64,000 nucleotides of DNA from Paralvinella palmiformis. Its lineage: Eukaryota; Annelida; Polychaeta; Terebellida; Alvinellidae. Within the stretch, counting starts at the first letter, position 1. Each line of letters starts with the position of its first letter. Shown here in pieces: positions 26,094 to 64,000 of this stretch. Location: positions 462,501 to 526,500 of the forward strand of contig JAODUP010000457.1 in NCBI GenBank assembly GCA_025642065.1, read 5' to 3'. A program made the position numbers and the translations under genes. The notes beneath the pieces were generated by a model. It worked only from the letters and a program-made list of their open reading frames with translations. It had not been told where the DNA came from and did not search any database.

Positions 26094-26160
26094 TGTGTAA
26101 TGGCTTCCTTGAAGATGTAGATATGAAAACACTAGTTCTCCCATCGACTATGAAAAGTTA

Positions 26161-29100
26161 TCACTGAATAATGGTGTCCTCCCAGGGTTTCGCTTTCTTG
26201 GTGATGACAGATTCCGTAGGTTGGAGATTTGTAGGTTTAATGTCCAGTTGCTTCAACCCGGGTATTTCTTCACCCCTTCCAAGGTATTCGATAATTTGTG
26301 AAAACGTCAATTTTGTTTCCAGCTGATGCTCCTCCTGTTCCTGTGATGCCCCCTGTACATCTGTTGCACTTGTATCAAGGTGGACAACCTTGGATTCGGC
26401 ATCCAGTGCTGGGTTCATCTGCTTCTTGACCACATCTGTGATTTCGCTGTTATTGGTGACCGCAGACAGATTATGATGATGCCTGTCTGCTTCTTGTTCA
26501 GAAGAGGATGAATAATTCACTGAACCCAACTTGGGATCAAAAGTGAGATCACGTGACACACCCACTTCACGTAAATTTTCCTTGATGTTGGATGGACAAA
26601 GCTTGGGTAAACATGTACTGGTAATCCCGGCCGAGTTAGAGTCTGTGACAACACTTGCTGGTCTGGTCTCTTCTTCTATAGTACATTCAGCTTTCAGGTG
26701 ACAGTCGGACAAGTCCTCTTGCAACGAAGCTATTACCTCTGACCTCGGGGTTGCTTCATCTGAAAACCGGAGGCAAGCAATCAGACAGTGAAGAATAAAT
26801 AAGACAAAATATAACAATAAAACAGTACTCCGTTTAGAAAATCTACTACTTATTGGTAAATGTGCACTTTATTATCAGATTTGAAGATCAAATTCAGAAA
26901 GAATGTATGCTGTTAAATTAGGTAAAATTAAAATGCTTCCAATTCATTTCAATTAAGAACTAATTTACTGGTATCGATTTAATTTCATAAAGTTAGTAAA
27001 TCTGGAGAAATACATGTAGTGAATTCAAAAAGATGCTGAACAACATCTCTCTCACTTTTTGTACTTTGATTCTAGATTATTATTAAAAATAAGCTAGAAT
27101 GCATACGTCTTCAGGTCACTTATCAGTGTTTAAATCTATCTCATTTAAGTACTTACTTTAAGCAAATAAATTTTAATATTTGTTTGTATACATAACTCAC
27201 ATCTGGACATTTATAGAAATTATGTCTGTGTGTTTTTGTAGAAAGAAGATATTTCAAAAATATTATAAAACAAACCCAGATGATATTGATAATGATTGTT
27301 ATCGTAATAAACCCAATTTCTCCCTTTTGTATTCATGGTAACTCTGAATATCGTCAACTTGATTTACTAGATCTCAACATTTCTTTAGTCTGCACTCTTA
27401 ACACACTCACGGACAATTCTTTGCTCACCAAAGAAAATGCAATTTTCATATCCTCAACTTTAAAAGCAGTGTGGAATGGGGATATTTTTGGCATAGCACA
27501 TACCAAATTTTGGTTTTAGCGTGAAGCTCATCAAGATCATGGCTAACCCATAACTGCATGCTGTATAAACAATGAATCAATACTGCATGCTGTATACAAA
27601 ATGACACCGATTTTGCTTAAAAGCCTTTAAAATCGGACACAGTTTACTGCCTTACCTTCTTTATCCACCTCTTTCAAGTAATCTATGACAGATATTGCTT
27701 CAATGAACCTGCAAATGAGAGTTGTAAATATGGCAAGGACTATATTAGCATAATAAATCTTAATCGTAAATGTCAATAATCGATTATATATAATTGATAA
27801 TATATTCTTCATAATTGAATATATATAGTTTTTGATCTTGGAAATATTTTCAATATAATTATCATCGTTTTGACATTATTATTTTTGACATTGTATTACT
27901 ATATATACACTTCTGTATAAGATGAATTGCATTGATAGCCACTTCATAGGAAATTGCACTGAATCCATGAATAAGCCAAGTGGCAAAGCACCATCTATCA
28001 TTGAGAAAAACTCCTTTTCTCTCTTTTCCCATTCAAATTAATTTTTTACAACTTTAGACCAAAATAATTATTCGTAACAGACCTAAAATATTAATTCGAA
28101 CAAAATTCCATTATTTACTTATCGCGTGACCATTTGTGATATATTTTTACTGGTGGATTATGTGTCCGTAAATCATCGTCGTAATTAGCAGAAGCCGACA
28201 CACATAATGATGAACTTGACACTGCGAGAGGATTAATTAAAAGCCACCAAAATGTTTTCAAAGATGACCCTGATGCAAAGGCACCAAAGATGGGTATCAG
28301 TTCTACTTTACATGTAAATTGTTCACAGGGTTATATACAAAATAAGACATGTGGTATAATTGTACTAGTGGTAATATTCTGTGAAATAGGATATGTCATT
28401 ATCCAACCAGTGGTGATGTTCGTATCTTCCTTTATCACCAATGAGAATTTAGTTTGTTCACCAATAAATTCTATCAAATATTTTTGTCTTTGGGCCTTAT
28501 TGACATATAAGACAACTATCCTTGTCTCTTAATGTTTAGGATAACTTCCTCATCGTATAAGTAGGCATACCAGTCTTTTCAGTAGGAAATTGAGTAGAAG
28601 ACCCCTTATAACAGGTAGGCAGCAGCTCACCTGTGGTGGCCTGTAAAAACACCACGACGCCATTGCTGAAGGGAGGTATGGATGCGGGGAGGTATTGACA
28701 GGGTGGCCGTCGAGTAGTGGTAGTCACACTAGCACTAGAAGGGGGAATAGGGGCTCTCTCCTGACAAAGTTGGGGTAAATGGAATATTTGGTGCATTCTA
28801 GTGCACTTTTTTGCCAAAACCAAAGTAGCTGACTGATAAAATAGGTGATGAGGGACTATGAAGGGGCTATAAATTAGACGATGTATAGCGTTGGACGTCG
28901 GCTGCTATTAAAAAGGTTGCATACATAGTACAATATAATCACATGATACTGAACGAAGCTGAAATGATACAGAAATGGATACCTACAAATCTATCAGAAT
29001 GTGTGCATATAAAGATCGGATAAATAGAAAAAAGGAAATAAATATTCTATAATAAAAAGTAAAATAAAGGACTGTTCATTGTTGTTGTTATTATGATGAT

Positions 29101-30163
29101 CACATTTAACAATCATGACCCACTATAGCACCATCCAATATTGTGTGATCCAATATAGTACAGAAGTGGACACGGCACAAGGACTCCAGATTATTTGGAC
29201 TGCAGATATTAAGTTTCTCGTTTTTCCACTGAAAATACTTCTATCTCACAGTTTTGACACCGTATTTGTATATCAGTATAAATGCATGTTGATGTGAACA
29301 GTCTCATCTATTCATGTGGCAATTGATGACCCAATCACCACCATCCATAAAATAATTCAAATTTGTTCCACATAAAACGTGCTATATTTATATTACTATG
29401 AAGTATAATATCATAACTCGAATGCCATCATGAATGCACAACATCACAGTAGATCTCGAGCAAGAAGAAGCGGAAATGCAACTCTCGCTCCCTTAGACAA
29501 TAATTGGAGATGGTGATGACTAGAGTACAGCAAAACCACAATGGTCTGTGATGATAGCCTGCCAGAGTCTATTGTTTGTGGGTGGCAGAATCTAACACAG
29601 GAATAAACAGTCATTTACTGACCAATATAATTGCTGTCTCTTAACAGGATATCCGGTGTATGAGCAAATACGAAGGAGAATTTAGTTAGGCAACGTGGCA
29701 GCATCGAATTTAGCTGCATTGCCACAATTTACCATTATAATTGGATTAAAATGATCATATTGTGGTATCCCCACAAATGTATAACAATGAACTGATAGAC
29801 TTTCTTAAATTATGCCATGTGTCAGTTATTCTCATTTTCTCAAATGGAGAAATAGACGAGGAAATCCCATATCAGTCTTCTTATATCACCCTAATTTATT
29901 ACTAATGCATGGAGACCTTTGCCCTCATTGGTCACATGGACCACAAATAACATAAGCGAGACCGTACATTTAAAATATGGCAACAATAATTAAAAAACAT
30001 CAACCTACTTGTTATAATAGAAAAGTTTACTCTTAAGTAACCACAAATCATCGTCATTATCTTCTTCGTGTCGTTGTCTTAATTTGTCCAAACCCATCTG
30101 GAATCTATCATCATCACTAAAGTTATAGGCACGGAACCTTGTGAATACACCACGTTCAGTCAT
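26161..30163 (-). CDS. PEX39 / C6orf226-like KPWE-domain protein
   Basis: Exons 30009-30171 (ATG at 30163), 27656-27708 and 26161-26759 (TGA) chain in phase to a 268-residue protein. The C-terminal 45 residues carry the diagnostic motif: LTFSQIIEYLGRGEEIPGL, then a basic spacer and KAKPWE, as in C6orf226/PEX39, a peroxisome factor working with the PTS2 receptor PEX7. The N-terminus (MTERGVFTRFRAYNFSDDDR, then a helix with DLWLLKSKLFYYNKFI) is followed by an acidic, Ser/Glu-rich linker of about 130 residues with no recognised fold. Human C6orf226 is only about 100 residues, so this protein is much longer. Splice sites are good (GTAGGT, GTAAGG; TTTGCAG, TTTCAG). The acceptor just before the ATG implies at least one upstream untranslated exon. 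Confidence 0.78.
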
Positions 30164-30389
30164 AGCGATGGCTGAAAGATAAAATCATGTCAGATCTATA
30201 TATCATATATATGTGTGTGAATACCTAATATGGATGAATATACAAGAAACATTTCCATCAACCAACACCTCTCCAAAATTTTACGGAACTGCAGAGAACA
30301 ATATTTATAATATTTTTATGTTACAGAACTGCAGTGAACAATATTAGCATACAATTTATTTTCTGTCTGTGAAAATCATGTAACAACAG

Positions 30390-30607
30390 CATTTGACCAG
30401 GCTACTAAATGTTATCTCTTGTTATTGATTGATCTGAACGGGGAACAAAGTTCTTGTCTTATCTGTCCTGGTATGAAATTAGAAATACCTACAGGTCGTC
30501 ACAAAGACGACGATGAAATAGCGTTCAATAAAATGGAGGACTATTTGAATATAATGTATAAAGATCAAGAATTTGAATTTTACAACTATTATGCTATTGA
30601 AGACTAA
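30390..30607 (+). CDS. Possible isolated terminal coding exon, unknown protein
   Basis: After an acceptor-like ACAACAG (ending 30389) a plus-strand frame stays open for 72 codons to TAA at 30605-30607. It encodes FDQATKCYLLLIDLNGEQ, CLICPGMKLEIPTGRHKDDD and a tail ending YYAIED. Composition is protein-like, not low-complexity, and I do not recognise it. It lies between the start of the KPWE gene and the end of CHCHD7, both on the other strand, and no upstream plus-strand exon was found. It may be a real last exon of a nested gene, a decayed gene piece, or chance. Confidence 0.25.
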
Positions 30608-30887
30608 CAGGATATAATATAAACCGGTTGAAGACTATGTGTTTTTGGACACATATCAGAGAATGTTTCAATCCAATTCATAACTCTAACAAGTAAAACC
30701 AGAAAAGAACAAAATGTTGCGATGTAAAAAGAAGGCTAAATTTGATCGCATCATTCCCATACTTAGCTGTTTGTCATTGACATTGGGCTTACTATATAAC
30801 CTCGCTGGCTACCCATTCACCAGAACTAAACATGACAGCAACCAACCAGACAACAACAACAACATACCAGTTCTGTACAATAACCAG

Positions 30888-33529
30888 CTATTTTTTTGTA
30901 CGATTCTTCAAGAAATCTTCCCAGATTCCTGTTCTTTCTTCTGGTGTTGGCATTTCAGGCTTAATACCTTGTAATCTCCTTTGTTTCGCAATCTTTTTCT
31001 GTAGGGGGAAAAATATCACTCTCATCATCTGTCCGATGTTACAACCCACCAAAACAACAAAATTTCATTTTACCAACTTGTGCCACACAATTTTTGTGAG
31101 TTATGTTATTAACAGTCTTGGCTTTTAGATAATTCCTGGATATTTTAGTATTTCAATTTTTTACTTTTCAAAAGTAAACTGACTTTAATACATAATTTTG
31201 GAATGAATATTTTCCTATCCACCAGAAACTTGCAAAATAAATTGCTTGTATTATTTCTAAGGTTGTTACTAAGCTGCTATTCACCCACACAAACAGCGTG
31301 TCTTTATATTATAATAATACTTACCCAAAAATTCAAACAGCTTCTGTAGTTCATGAAGTAATCATAACACTTGTCTCTGTCGTAACCATTTCTTGACATG
31401 CACTCCATAGACATCTCAGATTCCTAATAAATAAAATCGTACATCATAAAATTACATAATTTCTGAAAATAAATTTGAGTCCTGATGGTCAAAAGGTAGA
31501 TACATATAACTTTGTGGGGGGATCCAATCAAGTCCAATTTCAGACTTGGTAAACTCATACAACATTTATATCTACAGTCCAAACAAGGGCTATCCCAAAT
31601 GAGGTGCAGTTACTTAACACTCAGACTAAATATCAGCATGGCTGACATTTTGCCCACACCAACCCTATACCCATATAAAAAAAGATGAAGGTACCTACTG
31701 ATAATTTGTATTTAAATACCCTCTGAAGGTGTTTGATTACTAAATATATTCTTAAATGCATTAAAATATTAATATTATGCCACTAACATGAGTTGTTTCC
31801 AATAGTAATTTTATTAAGTTGAATTCAGCATACTCAACCATGAAGTAAATGTTTTCTCTTATGATCTTTGGGAGGTGCAATTAGTGATCTCTTTAACATG
31901 TTAGCTTACAGAATAATTAGAAGATTGAGGGATAATATGTAAATCCAATGAGCAGATCTCATCTTTCCCATAAAATGTTGACTGTCCAGCATATATAATT
32001 CATTTATTGCTATATACCTATAATGATACATTTTGACATTTCTATAACACCAGTGCAGTTTTCATATATTTCAGATTTATATCCAGAAAATTCTACTAAA
32101 GTCTAGCCCCACCATCTGCGAACAGCCGCCAACGACACCTACCACCAACCTTTGATGAGGACCCAATATTCTGCCATGATAATGCCCCCACTTACCATAC
32201 ATTACTATAAATAACCCCCCCCCCGTTATTACTGCCACTCACTGACCGTGAAATTTTCTGGTAATCTGTGAATGTAGTCAGGGTCATTAGGTGGCGATCA
32301 TGACGGTATTGATTATGTGATAGATTAAATAAAGTGATAGTTGGGGTTGATAAAGGATCAAAAGCCACGTGTAATCAACCACCCCAAGCCTGACCGCTGA
32401 ATTTGTCATAAAAGTGAGGTTAGACTGTGTATTATTAAACACAACTGGAAAGTCCTAAACTCTGGTTTTCAAGTTTTTTTGAAGTACCAGAGAATGTTGA
32501 TGACAATTTCAAGGCTCAGTCCAATCATTGTCCTACACAAATATCAGCTTCTACCAAGACTACTTCCAATTTGCGAACCTCCATGAAGTGACTTCAGTTG
32601 TCTAAAAAGTGAAACAGACGACTAGCTCAAAATATTGTGCCTCCCAGAGGAAGCTAAGCCACTCAACTTCTGGAAGATCCATGCTGAGAAGTACCCGCTT
32701 CCAACTTTCTGTAGAATTCAACATCACCCACTCCAATAGAGAGACTTTTCATTAGATATGGGAGGATTCGTTATGTGATTTTCGATGATTTGTCTTTTAC
32801 GGCCACCTTTGTGCACATGGTAGGTTAAATGGGCTGAGCGACCTCCAAAGGTAATGAGGCGAAGTCAAAGATGAAACAACCTTCAGATATGCCCACAAGA
32901 TTTGAACACGGGTGGTAGTGATCTGTGGTCCAACACACTACTGCTAGACCATGGAGGTGCCCCGGATTTTTTAAGTTTTGTTCACACACACACACACATA
33001 CTGTATATATATATAAACATATATGGGACTGTTCACTCTAATTCTAAAAACAGACAAAAAACAATAGCATTTTTAACATATTAGCAATAGTTACGGTTAA
33101 CACACTGACAGGTTAAATTAATCATGCTTGGACCAAAGGCAAAGTCACTTTTGCAACCCACACGACCACAGGACAGTGCTACGTGTATATTATCAGCACC
33201 AATTTTTAAATAACCAGAAAAGTGTAACTATATAGTAATATACAATTATAAAAATATAACTATGGACATAACATGAAACAGAGAATCGGGTTGTGTTAGC
33301 TTAATAGATAATCAGGTCGTGATTTGACAGTAACACAGTTTTAGAGTTTAGAGGTCTACTAGATGATAGATCTAGCCGAAACTATAGCCAAGGCTAGATA
33401 GATAAACTAAGATTTGACACTACTCGCCTTGAGGCATGGATTGGTGTCTGTATTTCTAACTCTGGTGTACGCTCGTTTTCCCTTCGTCCTCGTTCTTAAA
33501 TTTGCTCCCTCATCGTTATTTTCACTCAT
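30888..33529 (-). CDS. CHCHD7: Coiled-coil-helix-coiled-coil-helix domain protein 7 (twin CX9C), complete
   Basis: Three minus-strand exons, 33428-33529 (ATG), 31325-31423 and 30888-30998 (TAG), give 103 residues. CHCHD7 is a small soluble protein of the mitochondrial intermembrane space, folded by the Mia40 disulfide relay and related to yeast Cox23. The twin CX9C pattern is exact: NPC-x9-C spans the first splice, and C-x9-C (CYDYFMNYRSC) follows, with NGYDRDKC between as in the family. The basic, Pro-containing tail (RRLQGIKPEMPTPEER) also matches. Compared with human CHCHD7 (85 residues), the N-terminus is longer and basic. The first intron starts GCGAGT rather than GT. The start codon is 235 bases from the start of the divergent PRDM-PLAG gene. 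Confidence 0.94.
32783..32961 (-). mobile_element. SINE family B
   Basis: Reversed copy in the first intron of CHCHD7, with a small deletion before the B-box. Confidence 0.82.
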
Positions 33530-33764
33530 ACTGAATGATCCGCATTGTTTATTTATCGGTTACAATATAATAAATAACGTGACCCTCTCATTGAAACAAG
33601 GGCGCAGACATGTTGATGACGTCACGTTGCTCCCACAATTCATTGCAGGCCCAAACCCTTCATGGCCTCTTCAGAGTTGTTGTAATCGTTGACTCGTTAT
33701 TTACCTAATTTAACCCGTTAACAGGCGCCATTCGTTTAATGTATGGTTGGTAGGAAAATTAAGG
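33530..33764. promoter_or_regulatory. Shared head-to-head promoter region of CHCHD7 and the PRDM-PLAG gene
   Basis: The 235 bases between the two start codons must hold both 5' UTRs and both core promoters unless untranslated upstream exons exist. There is no TATA box at a suitable place for either gene, which fits a housekeeping-type bidirectional promoter. A perfect cAMP-response element lies inside. The region is free of the SINEs and long microsatellites that fill the surrounding DNA. Confidence 0.6.
33617..33624. promoter_or_regulatory. Perfect CRE palindrome TGACGTCA
   Basis: TGACGTCA is the full consensus site for CREB/ATF bZIP factors. It lies 88 bases from the CHCHD7 ATG and 141 bases from the PRDM-PLAG ATG. 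Being palindromic, it could serve both directions. Binding is inferred from sequence only. Confidence 0.55.
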
Positions 33765-49088
<15,324 letters not shown>

Positions 49089-50301
49089 TGTGTGTATCTG
49101 TGTGTGTGTGTGTGTGTGCACATGCGTGCATGCACACATATGCATATGTATATACATATGTGTTACTCTCAGTGATAAACAACAAAGAAAATGCATGAAA
49201 ATTCCAAACTAAGTAACATTTGTCAGCTAATGGATTATCCATCTTAGAAATTTTAGAACATGTCTGGGATACATCAGAATTTGTATTGATGTTTACTTAT
49301 TATGCACCTCATCATTCACCTTATTGTTATGTGTAAGTGTTTGTATATTTTTATGCCTTATCCTTTCGTGGCGTGGATGACTAATATTTTCTTCCCAGTC
49401 ATCTTTCTAGAGATATATAACCATCAAATCCTTGGAATAACACTGTATAAGCACGTTTGTCACTGTAGGTAGGCTTTTACTAGGACTTTAAACATTACAA
49501 TTTGATAAGCTGTTCGTTCACGGCTTCTTGTATTATACACCAAATATTATATGTCTCGGCTCATGAAGAAATATGGTGTCGGAAGTTCTTGTGTGATGAG
49601 CAACATACTGGTGCTATAAGGGAACCTGCCATAATTATATTGGTTGATTTATGATTGAATAATATTGTTGTTGTCGTTATGTATAATAGTGTTATTTGTT
49701 ATTGTTCTTGTCATAATTGTTGAACTGTTTGTTTTCTTTTCTGATGTTATTTCCCTAACGATTTATTATTTCAGTTCATGTTATATGCTTAATATGTCTA
49801 CATTGTTTTAGAAAAAAACAAATGAATTAATAATATTGACAGAATGACTTGTTGATTATTTTTTGTGTGAACGCGAATAAAAAATATAAAATTACCTTAG
49901 AACTGTGTATGCGTAAAGTGGTATGTTAGCACAACTCCCCCCCCCCTCTGTGTGTGTGTGTGTGTGTTTTTGAAAACATCAGTCAATCATACCAGTAATT
50001 ATTGCCATTTATTATACAATATTTTTATTATATTTATGATGATTATGTTGGCATTATGAATATCATACATTAATATAATAATTACTTATTATAATGAATA
50101 ATTTTTTTTTGTTCATGTTCATTGATCCTTTGAAGATTAAATAAGAATTTAGCACATTCAAAATTATTTTCTTACATATCTCTCTCTCTCTCTCCCTCTC
50201 TCTCTGTGTGTGTGTGTGGGTGTCCCAAAATTAATATATACGAAAAAGCATATTGGTTGATAGATGTATTCTTTGATGCATGCGTTCACATTGATCTTAT
50301 A
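49089..50301. other. 3' UTR of the PRDM-PLAG gene and short convergent spacer
   Basis: AT-rich, with GT tracts at 49096-49119, 49948-49966 and a CT/GT tract at 50181-50219. Apart from the poly(A) signals, no feature is recognised. Confidence 0.5.
49876..49881 (+). terminator. Candidate poly(A) signal of the PRDM-PLAG gene
   Basis: AATAAA about 790 bases after the TAG stop, giving a moderate 3' UTR (49089 to about 49900) that contains GT microsatellites at 49096-49119 and AT-rich sequence. The converging DPYD poly(A) signal is about 420 bases further right. Confidence 0.5.
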
Positions 50302-50307
50302 TTTATT
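50302..50307 (-). terminator. Candidate poly(A) signal of DPYD
   Basis: AATAAA on the minus strand, about 130 bases past the DPYD stop codon. It is the nearest canonical hexamer; no transcript evidence is available. Confidence 0.5.
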
Positions 50308-50435
50308 TGTGCTATTTTTAAGACTGTATATACACATATATTAGCCAAACAATTCAGATATATATTGACTTCCATATATACTCATAATTAGATGAAGTGG
50401 ATAAGACGGGGTCAGTTGAGCTCATCAAGTTGTCT

Positions 50436-63818
<13,383 letters not shown>

Positions 63819-64000
63819 TTAAATACTATTCTTTTTATCCTCCTGCAAAGGTGTAATAGATATAAATATACAGTGAAAAGGTAACTTTTACCGACATATA
63901 TATAAACATTATCAGTTAAGAATCATTACAAGAGACCCAAGTTTTCTCTGAAACAGTTGACTGAGTGTTAGAATAAAATAATCTTTTATGGTTCAACCTT

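Noticed and set aside
28536..28823. 95-codon Ser/Pro/Thr-rich open frame on the minus strand inside a KPWE-gene intron
   Set aside because: No acceptor or donor in a phase that fits the flanking exons; the flanking exons already join in phase without it.

Overview
The window is from an animal nuclear genome. It is AT-rich, its genes are split into many short exons with GT-AG (twice GC-AG) introns, and it is crowded with CA/GT, TA and GA microsatellites, tRNA-derived SINEs and decayed LINEs. Protein content and repeat style suggest a lophotrochozoan invertebrate, most likely a mollusc; this is inference, and no sequence here fixes the species.

Five genes can be supported. (1) 780-15821, minus: the 5' end of a gene whose first coding exon encodes a CARD domain. 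A phase-compatible second exon lies 14.5 kb away and the rest is off the left edge. (2) 26161-30163, minus: a three-exon gene ending in a PEX39/C6orf226-type KPWE domain. (3) 30888-33529, minus: CHCHD7, a small twin-CX9C mitochondrial protein, complete in three exons. (4) 33765-49088, plus: a nine-exon transcription factor gene joining an N-terminal PR/SET domain of PRDM10/PRDM15 type, AT-hooks and a seven-finger array of PLAG1 type. (5) 50436-63753, minus: twenty exons of DPYD (dihydropyrimidine dehydrogenase), lacking only about 78 N-terminal residues that lie beyond the right edge.

The most interesting part is the centre. CHCHD7 and the PR/SET-PLAG gene are head to head, with 235 bp between their start codons and a perfect CRE palindrome (TGACGTCA) in between. 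PLAG1 and CHCHD7 are also a head-to-head pair in humans, so the arrangement looks ancestral. If so, this gene is a PLAG orthologue that carries a PR/SET domain vertebrate PLAG proteins lack. The PR/SET-PLAG gene and DPYD converge, with poly(A) signals about 420 bp apart.

Two conserved coding regions each contain one apparent single-base frameshift (about 46.7 kb and 54.18 kb). These are most simply assembly errors, but they will break automatic gene models. Two introns start with GC instead of GT.

The remainder is intron and intergenic DNA: two tRNA-derived SINE families (one copy with a 12-bp target duplication, two loci with head-to-head 5' inversions), LINE reverse-transcriptase remnants of at least two types, a Tc1-like transposase remnant, a 615-bp inverted-repeat element inside a (TA)n tract, a possible solo LTR, two unnamed dispersed repeats and several small tandem duplications.
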